A stretch of DNA of 7,083 nucleotides from Methanosarcinales archaeon (GTDB lineage Archaea > Halobacteriota > Methanosarcinia > Methanosarcinales > Methanocomedenaceae): contig DAOUWY010000099.1 of NCBI GenBank assembly GCA_030666885.1, forward strand, positions 1-7,083, written 5' to 3'. Both the position numbers and the translations under genes were made by a program. Every line of letters starts with the position of its first letter. Position 1 is the stretch's first letter. Below, one piece after another: positions 1 to 6,473 of the stretch. The notes beneath the pieces were generated by a model that made no database searches, was not told the DNA's origin, and saw only the letters and a program-made list of their open reading frames with translations.

Positions 1-336
1 GAATCAAGCCAGATCGTTTAAAATCGTTGACGTACTAGCTAATTTTGCTTATAATTTATTCGTATCAGTGAATAAGCGATGTTTTAATACCAGTGTCTGG
101 AGAGATTAATCACCTCTAAGTCGAGCTAAAATCAAATACGGCTGAGATTTAATTAGATTATTGGCCAATTGTCTTAGTGGTAACCATCTCATTTTACCTT
201 AAAATTTTATACTGTTTGGAAACGTTGGATATTTTTATTTAACATTAAATTAAGACAGTTGAAATATTTCGGTTAAAGCTGTTAGATTAGGGCGCATATT
301 TGGTTCAATCAGAAGAAAATAAAAAGTCTCGTCTTG
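1..336. other. Gene-free A/T-rich upstream region
   Basis: No convincing coding frame or RNA gene is visible on either strand. The stretch is strongly A/T-rich with stops in all frames. The only small structures seen are a 10-bp palindrome ATTGGCCAAT (160-169) and an 8-bp palindrome GATTAATC (104-111). Either could be an operator half-site, but both are short enough to be chance. Confidence 0.6.
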
Positions 337-491
337 AATTCAGAGACTGTTCCATTACATGTTGGCATTATCAAACTTACCGCAGATGAACGCCGATAAA
401 CGTGAATACGCTACCTGAAAATCTGCGTTCATCTGCGTTTATCTGTAGTTTAATTTAATTCACCAAAACGAATTGTAACGGTCTCTGAATT
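337..491. repeat. MITE-like palindromic element
   Basis: Outer inverted repeats of 15 bp bound this stretch: AATTCAGAGACTGTT at 337-351 and AACGGTCTCTGAATT at 477-491, which pair at 14 of 15 positions. A second inverted repeat (383-402 and 426-445) is nested inside. The element has no coding capacity, so the whole 155 bp could fold into a long stem. That architecture suggests a MITE-type non-autonomous element or a dispersed intergenic palindrome. No clear target-site duplication is visible. It ends about 10 bp before the presumed livK TATA box, so it could affect livK transcription (inference). Confidence 0.55.
383..445. repeat. Inverted CGCAGATGAACGC-type repeats
   Basis: The left arm CAGATGAACGCCGATAAACG (383-402) pairs with the reverse complement of CGTTCATCTGCGTTTATCTG (426-445) at 17 of 20 positions, with a 23-nt loop. 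Each arm is itself two copies of a roughly 10-12-nt unit (CAGATRAACG). I recall similar units being scattered through intergenic DNA of methanogens and some bacteria, but that is memory and not a search. A related motif, GCAGAGGTTCGCAGAG, occurs at 6889-6904 at the other end of the window. Confidence 0.65.
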
Positions 492-500
492 TAGAAAAAC

Positions 501-509
501 TTAAATATA
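501..509 (+). promoter_or_regulatory. Probable archaeal TATA box for livKHM
   Basis: TTAAATATA is preceded by a purine-rich GAAAAAC resembling a TFB recognition element. Transcription would be expected about 25 nt downstream, near 530-535. That gives a leader of about 40 nt before the livK ATG at 574, with a good ribosome-binding site AGGAG at 561-565. The assignment is by sequence resemblance and position only. Confidence 0.5.
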
Positions 510-573
510 GATGTACTCAGAAATAGCATGACTTAATTAATTCGATATTTATTTAATAATAGGAGTAAAAATT

Positions 574-1860
574 ATGAAAATAATTAATGCTAAATTATCC
601 ATTGTCGCATTAATTCTTCTAGTACTTATCACCGCAGGTTGTACCGATACGCCTGAAGAAGGTACGCCTGAATACATCAACATCGGACTTGTGGCTCCGC
701 TTAGCGGCGGTGCTTCTGATGTTGGCAATGACATGAAACAGGCTGCTGTCCTGGCAGTAGAAGAAATCAATGCAGATGGTGGAGTGTATGTAGAGGAATA
801 TGGCGAAAAAATACCACTGAAATTGGTAGAAGGAGACACACAAACTTCAGCAGCCGAAGGTGTAACCGCTGTTGAGCGTTTGATCACAAACGAGAATGCA
901 GTAGTGCTTGTAGGCGGCTTCTCAAGTGGTGTCACCCTAGCCAACCAGGTGCCTGCTGCCGGTAAAGTGCCGTACATTATCACAGGTGCATCCAGTTCCC
1001 AGGTTACCAGAAGGACAGAGATCGATACAAGTTATTTCTTCCATTACTGCTCAACCACGGACGACTATTCACAGCCCATCCTGCAGTTCTTTGTAGACGA
1101 ACTTAAACCAATAGTTGCCGCAGACAGGGACCTGAAACTGGCCCTTATATACAGGGACGATGCCTATGGAAAAGGTGTTATCGAATCCAGTGTGGCATAC
1201 ATTGAAGATAACAACCTGCCAATAGAATTAGTGGCCCAGGAGAAATATCCCACAGATGAAACTGATTTCCACACATACCTGACCAAGATAGCAGAAGCAA
1301 AACCTGATGCAGTTTACACAGTTGGTTTTGTGAAGGACACATCCAGCATCTATATCCAGGGACAGAGAGATGTCGGCCTGAATACGGTCTACATGGCAGT
1401 GGAATGCAACGAAGACCCGGCGTTCTATGAACTCCTGGGCGAATGGGGCGACGGTCACCTTCTTGAAAGCAAGTTTGCTCCCTATGCAGCCGATTACACT
1501 GAACTGATGGGACCGTATAAGGAAGCATATCTAGCCAAATGGGGTAAAATGCCTGGTATGATGGGCGCTGATACCTATGACGGTATCTATCTGGCGGCCT
1601 CTGCAATTGAGCGCGCTGGAACACTTGACAGGACAAAAGTCAGGGATGCTATCAAACAGACCAACGAATCAGAAATGCTTATTTTGATGGAAGGCGGGAA
1701 CGTCGCCTTTGATGAATACAATGAGATATCACCAAAGATATTCATTGAACAGATGTTCTGGGACAAAGAGACAGAAGAACTAAAACCTGTCATCATCCTT
1801 CCCGATAGTCTGAATGAGCAAGATTTTGTACTGCCTGACAACTATGAAATTGGTGGATGA
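574..1860 (+). CDS. livK: Branched-chain amino acid ABC transporter, lipoprotein substrate-binding protein
   Basis: A 428-aa extracytoplasmic solute-binding protein of the periplasmic-binding-protein type I (LivK/Peripla_BP_6) family. It captures a substrate outside the cell and delivers it to the LivHM permease. An N-terminal hydrophobic signal (about 8-20) ends in a lipobox ITAGC with Cys23, so the protein should be lipid-anchored. Family landmarks include INIGLVAPLSG (36-46), DTQTSAAEG (88-96), GGFSSG (114-119), a YRDDAYGKG segment in mid-protein, and ADTYDGIYLAASAIERAG near the C-terminus. The length is slightly above that of bacterial LivK. The ATG at 574 is supported by AGGAG 8 nt upstream. 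It is the first gene of the operon; livH follows after 43 nt. Substrate cannot be fixed from sequence: leucine/isoleucine/valine are the default, but urea, amides or other amino acids are possible in this family. Confidence 0.93.
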   Translation: MKIINAKLSIVALILLVLITAGCTDTPEEGTPEYINIGLVAPLSGGASDVGNDMKQAAVLAVEEINADGGVYVEEYGEKIPLKLVEGDTQTSAAEGVTAVERLITNENAVVLVGGFSSGVTLANQVPAAGKVPYIITGASSSQVTRRTEIDTSYFFHYCSTTDDYSQPILQFFVDELKPIVAADRDLKLALIYRDDAYGKGVIESSVAYIEDNNLPIELVAQEKYPTDETDFHTYLTKIAEAKPDAVYTVGFVKDTSSIYIQGQRDVGLNTVYMAVECNEDPAFYELLGEWGDGHLLESKFAPYAADYTELMGPYKEAYLAKWGKMPGMMGADTYDGIYLAASAIERAGTLDRTKVRDAIKQTNESEMLILMEGGNVAFDEYNEISPKIFIEQMFWDKETEELKPVIILPDSLNEQDFVLPDNYEIGG

Positions 1861-1903
1861 ATAATCCACTGATTTTCCTTTATTTTTAAAAAAATCTTTT
1901 AAT

Positions 1904-2776
1904 ATGACTGAAATCACCACATTGCTACAGATATTCATCTGGGGCCTGACAGCCGGATGTATCTATGTGCTCATGGCAGTGGGCCTGAACATGATATTCG
2001 GTGTGATGAAGGTGGTGAACTTTGCACATGGCGAGATCATGATGCTGGGCGCTTTTTCCAGTTTCGGACTATATTATTACACAGGTCTGAACCCTTATTT
2101 TCTAATGCTGTTCTCAATGGTCATCATTGGTGTTTTCGGAGTTATGATAGAACGTTTTGGATTCAGGAAGGTTCTGGGAACAGGAAAGCTGAACGAGATA
2201 TTCTTAAGCCTGGGTTTGATTTATATTCTTCAAAATGCAGCAGTGAAATTATGGACAGATGACATCAGGAAGATCAACAGTCCTTACAGTTCAATGGCCC
2301 TGGACCTTGGAGTGTTGAATATAACATATGACCGGATCATCGCTATCGCTTTTACTGCATTGATACTTATCAGTTTATATCTATTCCTTACAAAGACAGA
2401 TGTTGGCCGGGCGCTGCGGGCAACGAGCCAGAACCATGAAGCGGCTATGTTAATGGGTGTGAATGTCAACCATATGTATATGTTGAGTTTCGGGATTGGT
2501 GCGGCCCTGGCAGCATCAGCGGGCACGGTCCACGCGATCCTGTCCCCTTTCAATCCGTATATGGGTACCATACCCGGTATCATGGCATTTACAGTGATCA
2601 TTATTGGCGGTCTTGGCAGCATCCCTGGTGCTATTATCGCAGGATTGATGCTGGGACTTGTCCAGAATTTTACTATATTCTATTTCGGAGGAGCATGGAA
2701 GGAAGCAGTGGCATTCGTACTACTGATCATCGTGCTGGTAATAAAGCCAACCGGTATTTTCGGGGAGGAACATTGA
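1904..2776 (+). CDS. livH: Branched-chain amino acid ABC transporter permease LivH
   Basis: A 290-aa integral membrane permease of the LivH family (BPD_transp_2), one half of the transmembrane channel. The N-terminus has the family pattern GLTAGCIYVLMAVGLNMIFGV (14-34) followed by VNFAHGE (38-44). The cytoplasmic coupling segment that docks the ATPases is visible as GRALRATSQNHEAAMLMGVN (168-187). A C-terminal GGLGSIPGAIIAGLMLGLVQ (235-254) is also typical. Several hydrophobic helices fill the rest. The start fits family length, but there is no obvious Shine-Dalgarno; the gap from livK is A/T-rich, with T runs at 1873-1887, and could attenuate transcription so that livK is made in excess (inference). 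It ends 1 nt before the livM start. Confidence 0.93.
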   Translation: MTEITTLLQIFIWGLTAGCIYVLMAVGLNMIFGVMKVVNFAHGEIMMLGAFSSFGLYYYTGLNPYFLMLFSMVIIGVFGVMIERFGFRKVLGTGKLNEIFLSLGLIYILQNAAVKLWTDDIRKINSPYSSMALDLGVLNITYDRIIAIAFTALILISLYLFLTKTDVGRALRATSQNHEAAMLMGVNVNHMYMLSFGIGAALAASAGTVHAILSPFNPYMGTIPGIMAFTVIIIGGLGSIPGAIIAGLMLGLVQNFTIFYFGGAWKEAVAFVLLIIVLVIKPTGIFGEEH

Positions 2777-2777
2777 C

Positions 2778-3806
2778 ATGACTGTTAGAGAACTGGTTGG
2801 CAAATATGCAGTTTCCCTATATACTGCCTACTTGTTGCTGGTAATAATCGGTCTGGCACTGCCTCTGCTGATAACTGATGATTTCTTTAACAGGATAATA
2901 ATACTCACGTTTTTCTATATTATGTTCTCAACAAGCTGGAACCTGCTGGCATATTCGGGACAGGCATCCCTGGGACATGCGGCTTTTCTTGGCATAGGAG
3001 GTTTTGCTTCCACTATTCTTATCATAAACGGTGTAACACCAGTGTTGGGAGTGTTGACCGGCGCACTGGCTGCGTCCCTGGTGGGATTGTTCTTAGGTAT
3101 TATTTGTGTCAGGTTAAAAGAATGGTTCCTGGGACTTGTCACATTCGGGTTTGCCATAATAATGGCTGCTGTGGTAAACGAGTTATCGGTTTTTATCGAG
3201 GCGATAAATGGTGTACTTATTGCAGTGGGTCTATCCGGCAGCATGGACCCCCATATGTTCGGTGGCAGCCTGGGGATATATTCACCTGACATTGTGTCGC
3301 GAGCCCAATATTATTACCTGTTCTTCTTCGCCATGGTGGGAACAATACTGGCATCCCACCTGGTGATCAGGTCAAAGATCGGGTTTGCGTTTGCAGCCAT
3401 CAGGGAGAACCAGGCCGAAGCTGCTATGATGGGTGTGGATATCACGCGATATAAGCTGATAGCATTTATGATCAGTACCTTTATGGCAGGGTTTGCCGGG
3501 GCACTGTTCGCTCCTTACAATTATTTCATTAACCCCGAGATATTCAGCATACATAATTCCTTCATGCCTATCATTATGACAATAAGCGGGGGTATCGGGA
3601 CAATAGGCGGCCCGGTCATAGGCGCACTTGTCATAAATCTGTTATGGGAACAGATGGGATTGTGGGGTATGAGCATTGATAGACTGCTTATCCTGGGATT
3701 GATACTGGTACTTGAGATACTGTTCTTACCCAGGGGTTTGATGCCGCTGATAAAAAAAATTACTGAGAAAATCGCAGGCACTACATCCCGGGATATGCCT
3801 CTTTGA
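2778..3806 (+). CDS. livM: Branched-chain amino acid ABC transporter permease LivM
   Basis: A 342-aa membrane permease, the partner of LivH in the transport channel. Landmarks are WNLLAYSGQASLGHAAFLGI (54-73), the classic LivM signature; a cytoplasmic coupling loop AAIRENQAEAAMMGVDITRY (206-225); and GGIGTIGGPVIGALVINLLW (271-290). The ATG at 2778 is one base after the livH stop, with GGAGG at 2764-2768, so translation is probably coupled. The final ~19 codons lie in a 108-bp sequence that recurs at 6916-7023. The last 26 bp (3781-3806) overlap a minus-strand livF stub, showing that livM and livF were originally convergent with overlapping 3' ends. The reading frame appears intact despite the insertion immediately downstream. 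Confidence 0.93.
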   Translation: MTVRELVGKYAVSLYTAYLLLVIIGLALPLLITDDFFNRIIILTFFYIMFSTSWNLLAYSGQASLGHAAFLGIGGFASTILIINGVTPVLGVLTGALAASLVGLFLGIICVRLKEWFLGLVTFGFAIIMAAVVNELSVFIEAINGVLIAVGLSGSMDPHMFGGSLGIYSPDIVSRAQYYYLFFFAMVGTILASHLVIRSKIGFAFAAIRENQAEAAMMGVDITRYKLIAFMISTFMAGFAGALFAPYNYFINPEIFSIHNSFMPIIMTISGGIGTIGGPVIGALVINLLWEQMGLWGMSIDRLLILGLILVLEILFLPRGLMPLIKKITEKIAGTTSRDMPL

Positions 3807-3860
3807 CGTGGTTATTGTCAAGTAGTTCACTGCTTGCCCCTTCAAGGGTTATGCGCCCGG
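3753..3860. repeat. 108-bp direct repeat, left copy (livM/livF overlap)
   Basis: This segment matches 6916-7023 at 102 of 108 positions without gaps. Mismatches are at 3767, 3771, 3779, 3791, 3823 and 3850. It contains the last 17 livM codons plus stop and, on the minus strand, the last ~26 codons of livF. Identity stops sharply at 3860/7023. The two copies are 3163 bp apart and bracket the accessory insert. Confidence 0.95.
3781..3860 (-). pseudogene. livF: livF 3'-end remnant (left copy)
   Basis: On the minus strand this reads SGRITLEGASSELLDNNHV and then KEAYPGM before a TAG stop at 3783-3781. It is nearly the same as the C-terminus of the livF copy at 6944-7083. The match to the other copy stops at 3860, so about 90% of an ATPase gene is missing here. 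One replacement (Leu to Pro, from the 3791 difference) changes the protein, whereas the same base is silent in livM on the other strand. The stub appears to have decayed while livM stayed constrained. Confidence 0.85.
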
Positions 3861-3911
3861 ATACTCTACAATACAGGCGATATCCTCGGGTGCTGGTTGG
3901 TTCTGCGAGCA

Positions 3912-4049
3912 GCTCTACGACACAGTTTTGCAATGCATTTACTGGAAATAGGCACAGATTTGGGATACATTCAATAGTTGTTGGGGCACAAGAGTTTAAA
4001 GACGATAAAAATATATACGCATGTAAGTAACAAGAATGAGAGTATATGA
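3912..4049 (+). pseudogene. C-terminal remnant of a XerC/IntI-like tyrosine recombinase, interrupted by an amber codon
   Basis: The frame from 3912 reads ALRHSFAMHLLEIGTDLGYI, then Q, TAG (3975-3977), then LLGHKSLKTIKIYTHVSNKN, ending at TGA 4047-4049. This is the catalytic C-terminus of a tyrosine recombinase: the Arg-His of LRHSF, the LLGH box and the nucleophilic Tyr of IYTHV (codon 4014-4016) are all visible. Family members normally have Glu where the TAG stands (IQELLGH). The N-terminal SAM-like domain and the first half of the catalytic domain are absent; nothing recognisable precedes about 3909. The fragment has no start codon context, so it should be non-functional. Whether it derives from an integron integrase or another Xer-like enzyme cannot be decided, because the diagnostic central region is lost. 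It lies 50 bp upstream of the GTTATGTG motif that begins the cassette-like region. Confidence 0.82.
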
Positions 4050-4067
4050 ACCTCTGATAGAGGGAAG

Positions 4068-4073
4068 TATATA
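4068..4073 (+). promoter_or_regulatory. Possible TATA box for the first cassette module
   Basis: TATATA lies in a short intergenic stretch and would place a start site near 4095-4100, about 35 nt before the ATG at 4134. That would put the promoter between the recombinase remnant and the first cassette boundary, analogous to an integron Pc promoter. Support is only position and composition. Another A/T run, AAAAATATATA (4008-4016), lies inside the remnant. Confidence 0.3.
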
Positions 4074-4098
4074 CGAACTCAAGTTCGGAAATACCAGA

Positions 4099-4106
4099 GT
4101 TATGTG
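4099..4106 (+). other. Putative cassette boundary core, GTTATGTG
   Basis: GTTATGTG shares the pattern GTTATRYG with the 3' core GTTATACG of the attC-like palindrome (5828-5835). It lies between the end of the recombinase remnant and the first module's ribosome-binding site. In integrons, cassettes join at a GTT triplet, so this could be the attI/cassette junction, making the first cassette about 1729 bp. The site shows no attC-like palindrome of its own, which is normal for attI. Eight bases is a short match, so this is a hypothesis. Confidence 0.35.
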
Positions 4107-4133
4107 CAATGTGGCAATTATGGGAGGTACAAA

Positions 4134-4796
4134 ATGTTTATCCTGGATGTCAAACAATTCGAAGAATTTGATCTCAACAGTGCCGAGCAATTCGTCAATT
4201 ATTGGAGTAAGCACTATTCTTACGACACAATAAAAGCCTTCGATAGCAACGAAGTTATTCATTATATCAATGAGTTGAATCTTGGGAACAACTTGACTGA
4301 GCAAAACATCAAACGATTGCTTCGCTGGAAAGACCCTAGGATGCTTACGGAGAAGAAACTATCCGAGCCTAACAAAGGAAAAGAGAACAAAAGAGTTTTG
4401 AGCGTGATTGAAAAAACAGATTCTATCAACAAGTTTAGACAATGTAAAATAAATGAAAAAGTGTTTAAAACTGTAACAGAAATGATTTTCCCGGGTGGAT
4501 TTGTCTGGCAAATTTTTTTATTTCATATTGCTCGTCCATTTGAATATCCCATTGCAGACCGGAATGTCTTTCGTGCCTTCTCAACGCAGAAGCACACAGC
4601 CATCCCAGAAGATTGGGAAGGATATACACGTTATATGGATTACTTCTTTCAAATTGCTATATCTTCAGGTATCATTGCAAAAAAACCAAACGGGCATGAG
4701 CCTGACATTAAAGAGATAGTAAAAAGGTTAAAAAAAGTTGATGATACACTTTTTGCTTTCGGTCAATTTTTAAGTTTATATGGAGGAAAAGAATGA
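4134..4796 (+). CDS. Uncharacterised 220-aa protein, possibly HhH-GPD (DNA glycosylase)-like
   Basis: I do not recognise a named family. The ATG at 4134 is preferred over an in-frame ATG at 4104 because GGGAGG (4122-4127) sits 6 nt upstream of it and because 4104 falls inside the putative cassette junction. The central block WQIFLFHIARPFEYPIADRN (125-144) then VFRAF resembles the part of helix-hairpin-helix glycosylases around the catalytic Asp, as in MutY (PILDGNVKR). Asp142 would be that residue. There is no Cys cluster and no clear LPGVG hairpin; FPGGF (119-123) occupies roughly the expected place. The N-terminal half is charged and helical. No membrane segment or signal is seen. The stop overlaps the next gene's start (ATGA), indicating a co-translated pair. 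The gene is visibly richer in A+T than the liv genes. The glycosylase resemblance is tentative. Confidence 0.8.
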   Translation: MFILDVKQFEEFDLNSAEQFVNYWSKHYSYDTIKAFDSNEVIHYINELNLGNNLTEQNIKRLLRWKDPRMLTEKKLSEPNKGKENKRVLSVIEKTDSINKFRQCKINEKVFKTVTEMIFPGGFVWQIFLFHIARPFEYPIADRNVFRAFSTQKHTAIPEDWEGYTRYMDYFFQIAISSGIIAKKPNGHEPDIKEIVKRLKKVDDTLFAFGQFLSLYGGKE

Positions 4797-5674
4797 CATA
4801 TTCCAGCATAATATCAATGAACAATGATAGATTTAATGACATCACCCCGGAAGAGGTTATCAATAAACTTCGAAGTATGGGGATTGAGTTCAACAAAAAA
4901 CAGTTTTTGAAAGATGTCAGGGCGTTTTATTCTGCCGGCGATATATCGCATCATTGGCAAAAAAAATATACGATATTCATAGAAGAAAATTGGGAAGATG
5001 ATCTTATATGGGAAGCAGCTTTGTTTTTATGGGAAAAGTTTGCTCCCCATATAGTAAATACAGAAAAACTGGACGATATGATGCAAGAAGGTTATGAACT
5101 AATAGAGAGGGAAAAGTATATTGAGGGAACTGAACTTTGGCTCGATCTTTGGGAACATTTGAAAAAGAGGTTCACTTCCGATATGAAATCAATTAGTGAA
5201 GCCGAAGTTGTATTCCCGGGGATGATGCAATCTTTGTTCAACTGGTGCCAGGATTTCGATGCAGGGTTAGAAAATGCAGGATTTAACGTTCCATCTTTTT
5301 TTGAGAAAAGGATTGAATACTGTAATACATTTTGTCGTCTGTTTCCGGAATCTAATGAATTGATTATAATAAATCTGAAACGCGCAGAGGCGGAATCATA
5401 TTTTCATTTGGGCGAAACCCGAAAAGGAGAAGAGTTGTTTGAAAAAATGATTGATGAATTTTCGGATTCTGTTTGGGGTTACATGGGCTGGGGTGATATG
5501 TATGGAATCATAAGGATAAATGAAAAAGTACCAATTGATTATAAAAAAGCAAATAAGATTTATCGGGATGGACTTAAAAATGTCAAGGATCAAACTGAAA
5601 GAGGATATCTCCTGGAAAGACTTGAATCTCTTGAAAAAATGAAGAAGAGGGGAGATAAAACCAAAAAGTCATGA
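4793..5674 (+). CDS. Uncharacterised 293-aa TPR-like helical protein
   Basis: No named family is recognised. The protein is soluble, helical and acidic/aromatic in its first half (DISHHWQKKY 50-59, WEDDLIWEAALFLWEKF 67-83). The second half has repeat-like helix pairs typical of tetratricopeptide folds: KRAEAESYFHLGETRKGEEL (196-215) and following, WGYMGWGDMYG (228-238), and DYKKANKIYRDGL (249-261). The C-terminus is a Lys-rich tail. TPR-like repeats usually mediate protein binding, so it may be the partner of the 220-aa protein. The start ATG 4793 overlaps the upstream TGA as ATGA, with GGAGG at 4782-4786. An internal Met10 is possible but has no better signal. The stop lies inside a 9-bp inverted repeat (5667-5720). 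Confidence 0.82.
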   Translation: MTYSSIISMNNDRFNDITPEEVINKLRSMGIEFNKKQFLKDVRAFYSAGDISHHWQKKYTIFIEENWEDDLIWEAALFLWEKFAPHIVNTEKLDDMMQEGYELIEREKYIEGTELWLDLWEHLKKRFTSDMKSISEAEVVFPGMMQSLFNWCQDFDAGLENAGFNVPSFFEKRIEYCNTFCRLFPESNELIIINLKRAEAESYFHLGETRKGEELFEKMIDEFSDSVWGYMGWGDMYGIIRINEKVPIDYKKANKIYRDGLKNVKDQTERGYLLERLESLEKMKKRGDKTKKS

Positions 5675-5720
5675 GAGAATTAGTAACGACTGCATATACA
5701 TGGGCACTTTGCTCATGACT
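5667..5720. repeat. Inverted repeat at the 3' end of the TPR-like gene
   Basis: AGTCATGAG (5667-5675) and CTCATGACT (5712-5720) are perfect 9-bp inverted repeats with a 36-nt loop. The left arm contains the TGA stop at 5672-5674. A transcript hairpin here could stabilise or end the mRNA, but no T tract follows, so a terminator role is unproven. GCATATA is also repeated directly at 5692-5698 and 5765-5771, just before the attC-like site. Confidence 0.45.
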
Positions 5721-5765
5721 CTTCGATCACTGACGCTCCCTTGTCCTCGCCTTGTAGGCTTGGAG

Positions 5766-5835
5766 CATATAACAAGCAAGTATCTGGCTGGCCCCCTGCA
5801 CTCGCAAACTTCAGATACCCGCCAAATGTTATACG
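5766..5835. repeat. attC-like recombination site (integron cassette type)
   Basis: This is an imperfect palindrome with two separate paired blocks per arm. Outer boxes TATAACA (5768-5774) and TGTTATA (5827-5833) pair perfectly, as do inner boxes GTATCTG (5780-5786) and CAGATAC (5812-5818). The unpaired spacers are unequal, 5 nt (5775-5779) and 8 nt (5819-5826), and a 25-nt loop fills the centre. This R''-L''-loop-L'-R' plan and the ~70-bp length are those of integron attC sites, which are recognised as folded single strands. The R' core GTTATAC deviates at one position from the canonical GTTRRRY. It sits between two self-contained gene pairs, where attC sites sit. Alternatives are a regulatory hairpin or another recombinase's target. 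Confidence 0.6.
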
Positions 5836-5873
5836 AAAGTGCACTATAATCATCATCAAAGAGGGTAAATAAA

Positions 5874-6473
5874 ATGGAACTTGAAATAGAAGGAAAATAT
5901 ATTTTTCTAAGAAAAAAAGTGGTTTCCAAGCTGGACCTTTTTGTTATAGACTTTATCAAAATTCTTGAAAGATATACAGATTATGTTATTGTAAGTGGTT
6001 ATGTTTCTATACTCTTCGGAAGATCCAGAGGAACGGAAGATATCGATATATTTATTGAAAAAATTGATTTCAAAAAGTTCAAACAACTTAATGACGAATT
6101 ACGCAAAAGGAAATATTGGTTTTTAAATTCCGAAAATCCTTTAGAGCTATATGGAATGCTTAATGACAAACTTGCAATCAGAGCTGCTATACAGGATACT
6201 GTTATTCCAAATATTGAGATCAAATTCACTAAAAACAGGATAGATCGAGACTCTTTACAAAAGCATATGGAAGTAAAAATAGATAGAGATAGTATAAACA
6301 TTTCACCTCTGGAAATCCAGATACCTTTCAAGCTTTATTTGGGCAATGATAAAGATATAGAAGATGCAGTTTATTTGTATGAATTATTTGGTGAACATCT
6401 AAACAAAGAAAAATTGAAACAATATATGGATATTCTTAAGGTACAAGGTAGCAATTATGGAATCGAATTTTGA
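5874..6473 (+). CDS. Nucleotidyltransferase-fold protein (AbiEii/MNT-like), probable toxin-antitoxin component
   Basis: A 199-aa protein with a Pol-beta-type nucleotidyltransferase signature. SGY (41-43) is followed by GRSRGTEDIDIF (49-60), where Asp56 and Asp58 would bind metal, and a third carboxylate may be Glu115 in NIEIKF (113-118). The C-terminal block SPLEIQIPFKLYLGNDKDIE (144-163) then DAV resembles the helix with a conserved Lys and Lys-Asp pairs in AbiEii-type and MNT-type proteins. Such proteins transfer a nucleotide to RNA or a protein partner and often work in toxin-antitoxin or abortive-infection pairs. The usual Gly-Gly/Ser motif is Gly-Tyr here, so activity is uncertain. GAGGG (5861-5865) lies 8 nt before the ATG. 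The next small gene overlaps by 17 nt, so the two are co-translated. Very A+T-rich, suggesting transfer. Confidence 0.82.
   Translation: MELEIEGKYIFLRKKVVSKLDLFVIDFIKILERYTDYVIVSGYVSILFGRSRGTEDIDIFIEKIDFKKFKQLNDELRKRKYWFLNSENPLELYGMLNDKLAIRAAIQDTVIPNIEIKFTKNRIDRDSLQKHMEVKIDRDSINISPLEIQIPFKLYLGNDKDIEDAVYLYELFGEHLNKEKLKQYMDILKVQGSNYGIEF

Noticed and set aside
549..983. 144-aa minus-strand frame opposite livK
   Set aside because: It is a Ser/Thr/Pro-rich shadow of the strongly supported livK reading frame.
3861..3911. Possible continuation of livF on the minus strand (an RGY near the stub)
   Set aside because: RGY falls at roughly the right place, but the spacing and all neighbouring residues differ from the intact livF copy and base identity stops at 3860, so it is probably chance.
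3886..3930. tRNA fragment (GGTTC-like stretch) as an integration site
   Set aside because: No acceptor stem, anticodon arm or T-arm pairing can be built around it.
3803..4030. 75-aa plus-strand frame after livM
   Set aside because: It crosses the repeat and the recombinase remnant in a different frame, has low-complexity Ser/Arg composition and shows no family feature. The recombinase frame explains the second half.
4104..4133. Upstream ATG extending the 220-aa protein by 10 residues
   Set aside because: The ATG at 4134 has a strong GGGAGG at the right distance, while the 4104 ATG lies inside the putative cassette core and has no ribosome-binding site.
4036..4233. 65-aa plus-strand frame between the remnant and the first cassette gene
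   Set aside because: It overlaps the well-supported 220-aa gene for half its length and has no recognisable domain.
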